Source of the DNA: Stigonema ocellatum SAG 48.90 = DSM 106950
GTDB taxonomy: Bacteria > Cyanobacteriota > Cyanobacteriia > Cyanobacteriales > Nostocaceae
Reading direction: 5' to 3'
NCBI GenBank assembly: GCA_016903675.1
Contig: JADQBA010000001.1
Location: forward strand, 186,001-250,000
Length of the DNA stretch: 64,000 nucleotides
In this document: one piece after another, positions 1-9,741 of the stretch
Numbering within the stretch: position 1 is the stretch's first letter
How the letters are laid out: each line of letters opens with the position of its first letter
Notes under the pieces: generated by a model
What the model was told of the DNA's origin: nothing
The model's input: the letters and a program-made list of their open reading frames with translations, nothing else
The model's database searches: none
Made by a program: the position numbers and the translations under genes

Positions 1-129
1 CAGATAAAGCTGAAAACAAATTTCTATAAGCTTAAGTAAATTTATCAGTAATACTTAGTAAAAGTTAAGGGGACAAGGGTATGTCTGGGACTTTGTAGCT
101 ATAAAATAGGAGATCTGACAACAATTAAT

Positions 130-666
130 TTGAAGACCCGTTTAAGTAGGAACAGTATGGGCGGCAAATCACTGCTTATTAGCATCTTCTTAACTCTATT
201 GCTCTCATGGAATGCACCTGTTGTGGCTCTTCCCTTAGCACAAACACAAGTACAACTTGTACAACTTGTACAATCCGTAAATTTTACTAAAGCCAATTCC
301 TTTCAACTAAGTGGTGGCTCTGTAGTGGTTAGTTACTCCGAGACGAGCATCTCAGGAGTCCCACTATTAAACTACCGTGACAATAATATCAATCTCAACT
401 TCTCCGGTCAGGAAATTACAGTCCAGAAGACTGAGCTTGGTCAGTTAATTACAGTCACCTTGGAATCAGTAAGCGATCTACGTACAGTCACATTTACTTT
501 AATCCTTCCATTGGTCAACCTGAACACTGGGTCTGAAACTATTCGGATCGCAGTCCCTGGTATCACGACCACGACTCGTACCACTATTGCAGGCCCAGGA
601 CCAGGTGCAGAGAAAACCTATACTACAGTCAACCTCAGAGGAACGGCTAAATTTATTGTGTCCTAG
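130..666 (+). CDS. secreted hypothetical protein
   Basis: I do not recognise this family. The 178-residue reading opens at a TTG; an in-frame ATG at 157 (MGGKSLL) sits directly before a clear signal peptide with a hydrophobic core (LLISIFLTLLLSW) and an Ala-rich cleavage region (VVALPLA), so 157 may be the true start. The mature part is about 140 residues, rich in Thr, Val, Ile and Asn, with no cysteine, and looks like an all-beta exported domain. A short direct repeat, acaacttgt twice around 255-275, encodes VQLVQLVQ just after the cleavage region. The next gene is a pseudogene, so context gives no functional hint. Confidence 0.6.
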   Translation: MKTRLSRNSMGGKSLLISIFLTLLLSWNAPVVALPLAQTQVQLVQLVQSVNFTKANSFQLSGGSVVVSYSETSISGVPLLNYRDNNINLNFSGQEITVQKTELGQLITVTLESVSDLRTVTFTLILPLVNLNTGSETIRIAVPGITTTTRTTIAGPGPGAEKTYTTVNLRGTAKFIVS

Positions 667-740
667 CTCAAGGGAGGTGGCGATAAGCAAGACTGCATGA
701 CGCAAAGCGTATCGCCCGAACCTGATGCTTGCTTTTAAAG

Positions 741-1545
741 ATGAGGCGATCGAATATGGTCTGTCAAAAAAACAAACGAATTGCTGTTATCGGCGCAGGC
801 ATATCAGGAATTGCGGCAGCAAACGTACTCAAAAAGAATGGATATGAGGTTGTTGTTTTTGAGGAGTCTACGGAGATTGGCGGTGTATGGGCAGTAGCAT
901 ACCCGCAAGTTCGCCTTCAGAACATCAGTTCACAATATTATTTATCCGATTTTCCCTGGCCTTTCACGCCTGACTTACATCCGACACCAACTCAAATATT
1001 AGAATATTTGCGTGCGGCAGTCAATAATTTTCAGATTGATGTTCGCCTCAAACACAAAGTTCTTGCACTTGAAGAACAAGAGGATAGTTGGCGAGTGCGA
1101 TTCCAAAACAAAGATGGTTGTCACGAAGACACATTTGAATATGTTGTGGTTGCCACAGGTCAATATACGCAGAGAAAACATCGCCCAATAACACGTACCT
1201 GCCGTCGAAATTGGCACACTCTGGCTTTGCGCTTATCTAGAAGCCTCGCTGGAATTGCCCTCACTTGAAAAGATGGAGCAAGACATCGAACAAGTCCGCC
1301 AATGGAAAAACGCACATATCCACTTTGAACCCACACGTGGATCTGGGGTTAACGTCCGTTACCAGAAATACATTGACATCTTGCTTCGAGATTTAGAGAT
1401 TTCTCCCTACAGAAAAATGCCCAATCTTTTCGCGGAGATTTTTGACAGATACAATTGCTCTGACTACAAAAATGTACTTGAAGAATATAACCGCAACAAA
1501 GCAAGCCGGACAACACCTCTACGTCCCCTTGCAGTTGCGACATGA
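741..1545 (+). pseudogene. flavin-containing monooxygenase, internally deleted
   Basis: Two reading frames together make the two ends of a class B flavoprotein monooxygenase. The first (ATG 741 or 756, to about 1185) has the FAD-binding GAGISG motif, then VVVFEESTEIGGVW and the strand VVVATGQY that normally precedes the middle of the protein. A different frame, open from 1192, reads HVPAVEIGTLWLCAYLEASL and then ELPSLEKMEQDIEQ, which is typical C-terminal FMO sequence, ending at 1545. Roughly 150-200 residues containing the NADP-binding Rossmann fold are missing at about 1180-1195, and the join is out of frame. FMOs are usually 430-500 residues. The gene is therefore not functional as a monooxygenase. 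Confidence 0.8.
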
Positions 1546-1581
1546 GATTCTCCATTCAGGGGATAATACCTTCATCGGAAT

Positions 1582-1629
1582 GGGGAGTGGGGAGTGGGGA
1601 GTGGGGAGTGGGGAGTGGGGCGTGGGGAA
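1582..1629. repeat. heptanucleotide STRR array (GGGGAGT)
   Basis: About seven direct copies of the 7-mer GGGGAGT lie just after the monooxygenase pseudogene. This is one of at least ten arrays of the same family in the window. Confidence 0.9.
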
Positions 1630-2006
1630 TAAGTTTGTTATTTGGGGAATTGTTGGTGGTTGTTTCGTAAAACCACTACTCCCGAACCGGTCTAAGTACA
1701 GCGTTTCATAAATTCGTGGCGTTTTGGCTCCCATTGACCCTCACCCTAACCCTCGGACAGTAGGGAGAGGGAACAGAATTTAGCTCCCGAATCCCTCATT
1801 GGGATTCGGGTTGGGGATGAGGGCACACCAAAATCATTTCGCCATGAACTTGTGCAATTCTGTACTAAGATTACCTATTTTAATTTTAACGAACCGCAAA
1901 GACGCGAAGTACACATCCCTTGCGCGTCTCCCCGAGTGAGTAGAAAGAAGATAAGAAGATCGGTAATCTTGTAACAGGAAGGGAGTAAGCAACAACCAAT
2001 AATTCC
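1630..2006. other. intergenic, dispersed-repeat debris
   Basis: No convincing gene is present. A C/G-rich imperfect palindrome at about 1737-1823 contains gaatccctcattgggattcg. The segment 1868-1910 (tacctattttaa ... gaaccgcaaagacgcgaag) recurs inverted at 40731-40773, so it is a dispersed repeat. Confidence 0.6.
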
Positions 2007-2056
2007 AACTCCCCACTCCCCACTCCCTATTCCCCACTCCCCACTCCCCACTCCCC
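2007..2056. repeat. STRR array (CCCCACT) abutting a stop codon
   Basis: About seven copies of the 7-mer CCCCACT, the complement of the other arrays, end four bases before the stop codon of the minus-strand phosphoesterase gene. Confidence 0.9.
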
Positions 2057-2059
2057 GAT

Positions 2060-2977
2060 TCAGGCTGCTTTTAACTGGACAACACCTTGATCAAAAAGGC
2101 GGTTATCAGTGCCGATGGCGCTCACTTCTATTCTATCTGTATACACTTCATAGGCGGCAAAACTCAACTTTGCAGCAGAATACTCCGTCCATGCTGAACG
2201 TCTCACAGGACGAGTACCCGCACCAGCACCACTGATTAAATAGGTCGTTCCATTGATAGAACGAGTACGCTCATAATGGTGTTCATGACCATTGATGTAA
2301 AGTTGGACGCCGTATTTGGCAAAAAGGGGAGAGAAAATTTTAATAAAAGTAGGATTACTGCCATAGACACCTGATGCATAAACTGGATGATGACCAAACA
2401 CAACTTTCCAAGGCGCATCAGAACGGCTTAATTCTTGCTCTAACCAAACTAGCTGGTTTTTCCAGTCAGCATTATTGTTAGTATCTAAGGCAAAAAATTG
2501 AACTTTATCGCGGCGAAATGTGTAATGGCGTCCATTCATATTAAAGGCGGGATACTTCACTTGTTGGTCACCATTCTTAGTGCGAATATCGTGATTTCCT
2601 AGACAAGCCTGGAACTTCACACCTTGTTTCAGTAATGGTGCATAAGGACGCTCAAACACCTCGCCAATTTTTTCCATCTCTCCATTATTATAGATGTTAT
2701 CTCCAGCCAAAATCACTAAATCGTAGGGATTTTTGCTATGATAGAGATTCATCGCTTGAGCGACACTATACTGAGATTTGTCACCAGTTCCTGTATCCGA
2801 CACGGAAACAAAACGCAGTAACAAGTCATTTTTGGCTGCACTAGACGCTATTGCTGGTGTTGATGCAGCAATATCAGCTTTTTTACTAGACTGACGAGCA
2901 ACACAACCTAGAAATCCAAGCGCACCGATAGTGCTGAGGCTACTTAAAAATAAAAATTGACGGCGTTTAAGGTTCAT
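2060..2977 (-). CDS. exported calcineurin-like metallophosphoesterase
   Basis: This 305-residue protein of the purple-acid-phosphatase-like metallophosphoesterase group should hydrolyse phosphate esters outside the cytoplasm. The metal-ligand blocks appear in order: VSDTGTGD (near residue 58), LAGDNIYNNG (near 92), LGNHDIR (near 127), FGHHPVYASG (near 195) and INGHEHHYE (near 230). The N-terminus combines a twin-arginine-like start (KRRQFLFLSS) with a lipobox-like LGFLGC, suggesting Tat export and lipid anchoring after Cys25. The start at 2977 places the signal directly at the N-terminus. The gene stands alone, with an STRR array immediately past its stop. The substrate cannot be told from sequence. 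Confidence 0.85.
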   Translation of the reverse strand: MNLKRRQFLFLSSLSTIGALGFLGCVARQSSKKADIAASTPAIASSAAKNDLLLRFVSVSDTGTGDKSQYSVAQAMNLYHSKNPYDLVILAGDNIYNNGEMEKIGEVFERPYAPLLKQGVKFQACLGNHDIRTKNGDQQVKYPAFNMNGRHYTFRRDKVQFFALDTNNNADWKNQLVWLEQELSRSDAPWKVVFGHHPVYASGVYGSNPTFIKIFSPLFAKYGVQLYINGHEHHYERTRSINGTTYLISGAGAGTRPVRRSAWTEYSAAKLSFAAYEVYTDRIEVSAIGTDNRLFDQGVVQLKAA

Positions 2978-3090
2978 GGTTTAGCAAATTAAACACGTAC
3001 CAAGTTTAGTGATACATTAGGGCAGAGGAGGCAGCACCAGCAATAATTTCTGTCCTTTGTCCTTGATTCGCTGCTGTCGCTGAAAGTTCC

Positions 3091-4026
3091 ATGTCACAAG
3101 ACAATCAAAATTCTCAACCACCTTCTTCCCCCGAACCAAGGGCTGACCAAGTCACTCAACCTCCCCAACAACCCTACCAAAGAGTCCTACCTTTTTGGAA
3201 GAATCAAATTATCCAAATTCTAAGAGGGACCATTAGGCTGTTAGAAACAACGGTGGTGAAACTGGAAACAGCCCCTCCTCCTGGTACTAAGGAAACCCCC
3301 AGTTTTTTCCAGCCGCTTCAGTCCTTGTGGAGTGCAGCTTTAGCTAAGATCCGCTTTGTGTTACCCGATAGTTTATCAGCAAAATTGTCGGATACAGTTT
3401 TGACAGGGGTAATTGCGGTCATTGTTGTGATTCTAGTTTGGACAAATTTAAGTACTTTTACGAAGAAACCCCCAGAAACAGAAAATGTTCCGCCTCAACA
3501 AGCAGAGACTCCTCTAACAATAACAACTCCAACAGCAACAGTACCACCGGAAGCGCCACCGTCAGTAACAGAAACACCGCCGCCATCTGAAGAAATTGTA
3601 CCGCCACCAGTAGCAGAAACACCGCCGCCATCGCCAGAACCGGAACCGATTCCCACGCCAACACCAACGCCAACAGTTATATTGACACCAGAGCAAAGCT
3701 TGATTGCAGCGATAGAAAATCAAGTGGCGGAAATTAGCGATCGCTTCGCCTCCGGATTAATCCAATCTATCCAAGCTAACTTTCGCACCAGTGACCTCAC
3801 CATTAAAATTAGCGACGCTTGGTTCAATCTTCAACAATCCCAACAAGATAAACTATGCGACCTAATGCTGCAACGCTCCCAAGAACTAGATTTCAGCCAT
3901 TTAGAAATTGTAGATTCCCAAAATAGACTAGTAGCGCGTAACCCTGTTGTTGGTACCGACATGGTTATTTTTCAACGACAGTCGTTAACAGTGCCAAGTC
4001 CTCAGTTCAGCAGTCCTGAGTACTAA
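3091..4026 (+). CDS. proline-rich single-pass membrane protein
   Basis: Function unknown. Residues 1-110 are soluble and open with a Pro/Gln-rich stretch. A transmembrane helix follows near residues 110-122 (VLTGVIAVIVVILVWTNL), then a long Pro/Thr/Glu linker to about residue 198, and a compact C-terminal domain (IAAIENQVAEISDRFASGL to the end). The layout suggests an anchor, a cell-wall-spanning linker and a periplasmic domain. The C-terminal motif RNPVVGTDMVIFQR has a degenerate second copy at 4844-4924, beyond the toxin/immunity-like pair, so this family may once have had a second copy here. The start is an ATG with no obvious Shine-Dalgarno. Confidence 0.7.
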   Translation: MSQDNQNSQPPSSPEPRADQVTQPPQQPYQRVLPFWKNQIIQILRGTIRLLETTVVKLETAPPPGTKETPSFFQPLQSLWSAALAKIRFVLPDSLSAKLSDTVLTGVIAVIVVILVWTNLSTFTKKPPETENVPPQQAETPLTITTPTATVPPEAPPSVTETPPPSEEIVPPPVAETPPPSPEPEPIPTPTPTPTVILTPEQSLIAAIENQVAEISDRFASGLIQSIQANFRTSDLTIKISDAWFNLQQSQQDKLCDLMLQRSQELDFSHLEIVDSQNRLVARNPVVGTDMVIFQRQSLTVPSPQFSSPEY

Positions 4027-4104
4027 ACTTTGTCATCTGCGTGAATAGAGTATGGAATGATTTAGGATAATCAAAGGTGGGGAAAATTATCAAAAGGGAG
4101 TTGC

Positions 4105-4458
4105 GTGCCTGGTTCGGGAGTTGGGGGTAATGGAACTGCATCTGAGTTTGGAGATTTAACTGGACTTAGTCGCCAAGAAGTCGATGACTTTTTACAAGGA
4201 CTGGGTGCAAATGTCAAAGTCACTCCAGGGGGATATGTGGAGTATAAATTTCCTGACAGGTCAAAAGTAGCTATCCGTCCTAATGGAGAGATTATACGAA
4301 CACCAGCGCCAAAATACACCTCCGATGGCATCAGAATAAACAGGGGTTTGCGTCTTGATAAATATGGGCGTTTACTAGAGACACGAGATAAATTTGGTAA
4401 CTTGATCCCTGATACACACACTACAGGAGAAAAGTTAAGTGACGAATATGCCGGATAA
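4105..4458 (+). CDS. putative polymorphic-toxin C-terminal domain, orphan
   Basis: A 117-residue reading from GTG with no signal peptide or delivery domain. It opens Gly-rich (PGSGVGGNGTASEFGD) and has a core KVTPGGYVEYKFPDRSKV followed by AIRPNGEIIRTPAPKY. This basic beta-hairpin pattern is seen in C-terminal nuclease domains of contact-dependent and polymorphic toxins. The next gene overlaps it by 20 bases and is a small acidic protein, as expected of an immunity partner. The frame stays open a little upstream, so this looks like a toxin tip detached from its carrier. The family assignment is by pattern only; a plain hypothetical remains possible. Confidence 0.45.
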   Translation: MPGSGVGGNGTASEFGDLTGLSRQEVDDFLQGLGANVKVTPGGYVEYKFPDRSKVAIRPNGEIIRTPAPKYTSDGIRINRGLRLDKYGRLLETRDKFGNLIPDTHTTGEKLSDEYAG

Positions 4459-4822
4459 CTACTCATTGCTAAATCTAGGTGGACTGACTTCACTGATTAA
4501 AAATGTCAAAGTGTCTAAGTGGGGTACTGAAGTGTCTTTTGAGTGTCTATATGATCCTCAAGGACAGAGATCACCCTATGTTCTGGTGTTTGAAGAATGT
4601 CGAGAAATCAAGTGGGATGTACACGATCCAGAAGAAGCTTCAGAAGCTGAAGCAGACTTGTTTGGCATTTATTTAGGTGAGGACGCACACCGTAAACCTG
4701 CTTTGATTCATACAGATATTTTTGAAATATCGCTCTTATACGGCAGTTTCCACCTCCAAAAAGTACGAGATCAGAGTGATTCTACGTTCAATGCCACCAG
4801 TGCTACTGTTAGACTAATTTGA
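4439..4822 (+). CDS. putative immunity protein
   Basis: A 127-residue acidic protein without membrane segments (FECLYDPQGQRSPYVLVFEE, then DPEEASEAEADLFGIYLGED). It overlaps the end of the toxin-like gene, which implies translational coupling. Two starts are possible: GTG at 4439 and ATG at 4448. An AGGAG at 4425-4429 lies nine bases before the GTG but eighteen before the ATG, so GTG is preferred. Small acidic proteins coded directly after a toxin tip are the usual immunity arrangement. No specific immunity family was recognised. Confidence 0.45.
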   Translation: MTNMPDNYSLLNLGGLTSLIKNVKVSKWGTEVSFECLYDPQGQRSPYVLVFEECREIKWDVHDPEEASEAEADLFGIYLGEDAHRKPALIHTDIFEISLLYGSFHLQKVRDQSDSTFNATSATVRLI

Positions 4823-4843
4823 TGTTACAACCCCTCAAACAAG

Positions 4844-4924
4844 CGTAATCTAGTTGTAGGTACTGAAGTGATTATTTATGAACGGATGAAGGCTATCGAC
4901 TCTGGAATAAACTCGCTATCCTAG
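4844..4924 (+). pseudogene. remnant tail of a paralogue of the gene at 3091-4026
   Basis: Codons from 4844 read RNLVVGTEVIIYER and run to a TAG at 4922-4924. This matches RNPVVGTDMVIFQR at the end of the proline-rich membrane protein. Only the last strands survive. The toxin/immunity-like pair therefore lies between two copies of the same coding tail. Confidence 0.5.
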
Positions 4925-4958
4925 AGGAAGAGCAGAAAAACATATAAAAAGTCACTAA

Positions 4959-4979
4959 CCCACAGCTATAAACTGTGGG
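4959..4979. other. short hairpin
   Basis: CCCACAG, a seven-base loop and CTGTGGG form a perfect 7-bp stem. There is no T-run, so it is not a standard terminator. Similar stems occur as cyanobacterial REP-like repeats. Confidence 0.5.
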
Positions 4980-4999
4980 GCTTCCAAGCGAAAAATTTT

Positions 5000-5371
5000 A
5001 TGAGCTTTAAAATCTTTGAGTCTAATCTGTCTAATCTCCGCCCTTGGCTGACCCTGTTAGCTGTCATGTGGTTGCTAGGGTCATTGGGCTTGGGCTGGTT
5101 GGTTAATTCCTTGCTAGTTATTTTCGGGCTAATGTTGTTGGCACCTATTCTCGCGTTTTTTGGGTTTCGCTGGTGGCTGCAACACAACTTGGTCACTGAT
5201 AGCTGTCCCGTCTGTGGATATAAATTTAGTGGTTTAAATCACTCCAAATTGCAGTGTCCTAACTGTGGTGAGCAGTTGTTGGTGCAACAAGGTCATTTTC
5301 GACGCTTCGCACCAGAAGGCACAATTGATGTGACAGCAGTTGAGGTACCAGCCAAATCACTGGAAGAATAG
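5000..5371 (+). CDS. two-helix membrane protein with C-terminal zinc ribbon
   Basis: A 123-residue protein of unknown function. Two hydrophobic helices occupy about residues 14-34 (PWLTLLAVMWLLGSLGLGW) and 37-58, followed by a cytoplasmic zinc ribbon: CPVCG near residue 72 and CPNCG near residue 90, four cysteines in a CxxC...CxxC pattern. The tail is short and acidic. The start ATG at 5000 comes just after the small hairpin. It is probably monocistronic, because the next gene is on the other strand. Confidence 0.7.
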   Translation: MSFKIFESNLSNLRPWLTLLAVMWLLGSLGLGWLVNSLLVIFGLMLLAPILAFFGFRWWLQHNLVTDSCPVCGYKFSGLNHSKLQCPNCGEQLLVQQGHFRRFAPEGTIDVTAVEVPAKSLEE

Positions 5372-5802
5372 TTTATAATTCGTAATTCGTAATTCGTAAT
5401 TCGTAATTACCTGACCCATAAATGCCGTAAAGACTGCTAATGGCTAATTGTTATAGCGGTTTTCATCTGGGTAAGTAGGTGGGCAGGAAAATTTACTACT
5501 ATGTTACGAAATGTAAAACCTCTGGAATTGGCTCGTAGTTGCGCAAAGAGCTATCTTAACAGCAACAAACCATTTTTGGTTTATTTCCGCCCACCTACTT
5601 AAAACACAGATTTATCTGCGTTTATCTGCGTTCATCTGCGGTTTCAGGCGTTGCTGAATCAAAGTATGAATTTACATTTTTCGGCATACTAGACAACAAC
5701 TCTTTGCGCCTTTGCGCCTTTGCGTAGTCCTGTCATACTTGAAATCAGCAACGCCCCTTAATCTATCCCACTGAATTGAAAACCGCTATAATTGCCTGCC
5801 TT
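5372..5802. repeat. intergenic with tandem TTCGTAA repeats
   Basis: Four to five copies of the 7-mer taattcg lie at 5376-5407. Further on are two more repeat stretches, ttatctgcgtttatctgcg near 5612 and ctttgcgcctttgcgccttt near 5702. No gene is visible. Confidence 0.7.
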
Positions 5803-8800
5803 CTATTTAATCAAATTCTCGACAGTAGAGAGAAACTCATGCTCTAAATAAGGCTTGGTGAAATAAGCAGTTGCTCCCAACGCCTGGGCTAGTTGACGAT
5901 GTTTTTCAGTACTACGAGAAGTAAGAATGACTACAGGTTTATTGGCTAAATCAGGGTTTTGCCGGACATTGGATAATAACTCAAAACCATTCATGCGCGG
6001 CATTTCCAAATCAGAAATCACAACCTGAACTTCAGGATGTTGCTGCAACTGTTCTAAAGCTTCTATACCATTTTGGGCTTGCAATACCTGATAGCCAGAT
6101 TTTTGGAACGTGAGAGAAAGCATTTGGCGTAGACTGATGGCGTCATCTACCACCAAAACCACCTTTGGTGTTTTGTGATTTGACTCACCAGTAGCAGGCG
6201 CAAGTAGCAATGGAGATTGCATAGTAGAAACTGACATTGGCAAAGCTTTGTTCTGAGAGGAACGATTTGTCGGTAGCGCCATGATATCAATTGTTGCTTG
6301 CATCTCACAAGACTCTACCAGTAAGGCACTATCAATCACTAAGATGAGAGTTCCATTTGCTAAGCTACTGCAACCATAAACATATTTTGGGGGAGCGATC
6401 GCCTGACCTAATGGTCTAATCACCAGTTCTTGTTCACCGATGATTTGGTCAACTTCTAAAGCCAAAAGTTCTTGATTTTGGCGTAACAACACCATAGGAT
6501 TGCTCATTGTTAACCTATCATCGTTTACTAATTTATTCTGGAGATTAGCACTGCTGTTAAATGAGCAATTATAGGACAACAACTCTGAAAGTTTTCGGAT
6601 GCTGACCATGCGTTCATCCTTACCTACGTTCCAGTGGAAGACTTTTTTGTCCTCAAATTCCTTGATATCAACAGCCGAGGGAAGTAATATTTTTTCAATC
6701 CTTTCCAAGAGTAAAGCATAAACAATACCCCCTGCTTGGACTAACATTAATTTGTCAATGGTCATAGAAAAAGGAATTTTGAGCATGAATGTTGTTCCTC
6801 GGTTAGGAAATGATTGAACTGCGATGGAACCATTGAGCGCTTGTAGTTGAGAACGCACAATATCTAACCCCATACCGCGTCCTGAAATTTCACTGACCTT
6901 ACCAGCAGTAGAAAATCCTGGTGAAAACAAAAGTTGTAATAGTTGTTCTTCAGTTTGATTAGAAATATAACCCCTTCCTACATCATCAGGGTTAAAGAGA
7001 TTAAGTTCAATAGCTTTAGAGCGAATTTTCTCAAAATTCAAGCCCTGACCATCATCCTGGACTTCGATAATAGTTTGACTACCTTGATGATAGGCAGAGA
7101 TTTCGATTAAACCTTGTGCTGGTTTACCATGTTGAGAGCGAATTTCCGGCGGTTCTATACCGTGGTCAAAAGCATTACGAACTAATTGTAATAAAGGATC
7201 GTAAAGTTTTTCAGTGATTGCTTTATCCACTAGCACCTGTGTCCCAGTCAGTTTCAATTCTACACTTTTGCCATACAAATCTCCCAGATTTTGTACCGTT
7301 TGGGGAAAGCGATTCAAAATATTTCCTAAAGGCGACATCCGCGCTTCAACTAAGTTATCTATAATACTAAGTGCTACATGCTGTTGTTTCTCTTGAACTT
7401 GAGTGGCTTGTTTGAAGATTAAATCAAGAGACTCGATGGCTTCTTGTAATTGCAGTGTCTCTTCTGTCGCCTCATGCAACTTCACATGGACTTCTGTATA
7501 TTCATCCATTTCTAGAGAATCGAAGTCTACAGAGACAAAATTTTGCTTATGTTGCGTGTCAAAACTTTGCATCTGTAGTGGCAGATTAGGCAGTTGATTT
7601 AAAGTCGTTTGATGCCTTTGGAGTAACTGCAATAATCGCTCAATTATCTCTTTGATTTGTTCATCCTGTAAAGTCCGCCTGTTTTGGGAAGTCAGCAATT
7701 CCCCTGCTAGGTAATTAAGGCGGTTTAGCGCTTCTACATCTACCCGGATAAATGAAGTTTGTCGAGAATTATTACTGTGAGAATGCTTAAGTTTATCTTC
7801 TATTTGCTCGTGATTTTTTAGAGTTAAATCAGAAAAACTTTTTTCAGTGGTATCTGTCACCAACAATTCGCTGACAGCTAATGAGCCAGGGCTTTCTAAA
7901 AACTCATCATTTTTTACTTCTGGATTGTCAATACTCGTGATGACTTCTTCTCCCCATATTGACTCCAGCAGGCGATCGCTTACTTGAGAAGAGGTAGAGA
8001 TTTCTTTGATTTCAAGTAATTTCTCTAACTTTGGACTGTCAAGCCATTTTTTTTCTTCAGGACTAACAGGAGCATAATTTTGATATTCTTTGACTAATTT
8101 ACTGATTTTATTTTGCAATGTTTGAATCGTTACTATGTCGCACTCATTCCTCTGATTCTGAAACTCAGCAACTGCCAAGAGTATGGTTAAAATGACTCCC
8201 TGGCGATAAAGGTAAAGGCTGTGGCTATCTTTTTCATCTTGCAGAAAATCAAGAAAATTGAACAACCAATCCTCAATATGATTAATCGTATTTTCTGCGT
8301 CTTTCTTAGGAATTAGCAAAGTTAAACTAAGTTCTTGATAAGCTATTTCTAGCTCGTGATTAAACCATCCCAAAATGTAACGGATAACTTTTAAATAAAA
8401 CTTGGCTTTCGTCTTGTTAGATTGAGTTAAAAAGTTGTATAATTCTTTAGCTTCATTTCTCAAAGAGACAGTACCGGATTTGGTAACGGATGAGTTATCT
8501 GTTTCATCAGTTGCTACTGTTAATTTTTGCAACGCAAGAGAAGGTTTACCACCACTGGTGCGATCGCCAGCCAAAACTGCTTCTTGTCCCTGTTGCCAAT
8601 CAGCAAGGGCAATTTCTGCTATCTTAAGGGCTAGAGTAGGGTGAGTTTCCAGTGCAGTCAGAGTTGTTTGAGCGATCGCCCCAAAGCCAGGTAAATTTAA
8701 AGATTGTGCTAACCCAAGAAAAACTTCAGCGTGAGAACGTAAAAAATCCATAAGCTCAGTATTCTCTGGCGGATTTTTAATAACTTCAGAGATGCTTTCT

Positions 8801-9297
8801 AGGCGTTGAGCAACTCCCGTATCAAAGATAGATAGTACAATATCAAATCCTAATTCCTCCGAAGTAGGAATATAAGCTTCATCACGATAAGCATCACCTA
8901 GTTTTTCTTGCAACTGTGCAAACACTGAGACTGCTCGTTGCAGAATTTCCTCACTATCAATACTAGTATTGGAAATTTCTGCCATTAAAGGTAATTGCAG
9001 ACACTCAAAACCTTGAAAAAGCAAAGTTCGTAGTTCTGCATCAATCTTCACATCAGGATTATACAGAGCCTTAAACACATCTTCTAAAGAATGGGCTACC
9101 TTGTTAATCACATCTAACCCGATATTAGCAGCGCCCCCTTTAATAGTATGAGTTGCTCGCATTAAATTATGCACTTTAGCAATGCTGTAATCTTCCGTTA
9201 AACTGAAAAGTTCTTGTTCAATGGTTTGCAGCAACTCTGGGGCTTCATAGAGAAAGTAAATATAGCCTTGTTCGCGAATTGAAGAATCTGTGATCAT
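5803..9297 (-). CDS. pixL: hybrid CheA histidine kinase (PixL/HmpE/PilL type)
   Basis: This 1164-residue kinase is the output enzyme of the phototaxis-like operon: it autophosphorylates and passes phosphate to the CheY and PatA-type regulators coded upstream. Domains in order: an N-terminal Hpt with phospho-site His50 (ATHTIKGGAANIG); a long linker; a dimerisation helix region near 540 (RVDVEALNRLNYLAGELLTS); a HATPase_c with N-box LVRNAFDHGIEPPEIR and G-boxes DDGQGLNF and GRGMGLDIVRSQL; a CheW-like domain; and a C-terminal receiver (VVLVVDDAISLRQM, Asp in ISDLEMPRMNGFE, Lys in FTKPY). It is the last gene of the operon by order. The bases just before its start codon are STRR repeat, so no Shine-Dalgarno is visible. 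The symbol follows Synechocystis pixGHIJL gene order. Confidence 0.88.
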   Translation of the reverse strand: MITDSSIREQGYIYFLYEAPELLQTIEQELFSLTEDYSIAKVHNLMRATHTIKGGAANIGLDVINKVAHSLEDVFKALYNPDVKIDAELRTLLFQGFECLQLPLMAEISNTSIDSEEILQRAVSVFAQLQEKLGDAYRDEAYIPTSEELGFDIVLSIFDTGVAQRLESISEVIKNPPENTELMDFLRSHAEVFLGLAQSLNLPGFGAIAQTTLTALETHPTLALKIAEIALADWQQGQEAVLAGDRTSGGKPSLALQKLTVATDETDNSSVTKSGTVSLRNEAKELYNFLTQSNKTKAKFYLKVIRYILGWFNHELEIAYQELSLTLLIPKKDAENTINHIEDWLFNFLDFLQDEKDSHSLYLYRQGVILTILLAVAEFQNQRNECDIVTIQTLQNKISKLVKEYQNYAPVSPEEKKWLDSPKLEKLLEIKEISTSSQVSDRLLESIWGEEVITSIDNPEVKNDEFLESPGSLAVSELLVTDTTEKSFSDLTLKNHEQIEDKLKHSHSNNSRQTSFIRVDVEALNRLNYLAGELLTSQNRRTLQDEQIKEIIERLLQLLQRHQTTLNQLPNLPLQMQSFDTQHKQNFVSVDFDSLEMDEYTEVHVKLHEATEETLQLQEAIESLDLIFKQATQVQEKQQHVALSIIDNLVEARMSPLGNILNRFPQTVQNLGDLYGKSVELKLTGTQVLVDKAITEKLYDPLLQLVRNAFDHGIEPPEIRSQHGKPAQGLIEISAYHQGSQTIIEVQDDGQGLNFEKIRSKAIELNLFNPDDVGRGYISNQTEEQLLQLLFSPGFSTAGKVSEISGRGMGLDIVRSQLQALNGSIAVQSFPNRGTTFMLKIPFSMTIDKLMLVQAGGIVYALLLERIEKILLPSAVDIKEFEDKKVFHWNVGKDERMVSIRKLSELLSYNCSFNSSANLQNKLVNDDRLTMSNPMVLLRQNQELLALEVDQIIGEQELVIRPLGQAIAPPKYVYGCSSLANGTLILVIDSALLVESCEMQATIDIMALPTNRSSQNKALPMSVSTMQSPLLLAPATGESNHKTPKVVLVVDDAISLRQMLSLTFQKSGYQVLQAQNGIEALEQLQQHPEVQVVISDLEMPRMNGFELLSNVRQNPDLANKPVVILTSRSTEKHRQLAQALGATAYFTKPYLEHEFLSTVENLIK

Positions 9298-9301
9298 AAG
9301 A

Positions 9302-9739
<438 letters not shown>

Positions 9740-9741
<2 letters not shown>

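Noticed and set aside
1834..2037. Minus-strand 67-codon frame
   Set aside because: It is built from dispersed repeat and STRR sequence with no family resemblance.
4959..4979. Intrinsic terminator after the immunity-like gene
   Set aside because: The stem is good but no T-run follows on either strand, so it was kept only as a hairpin.
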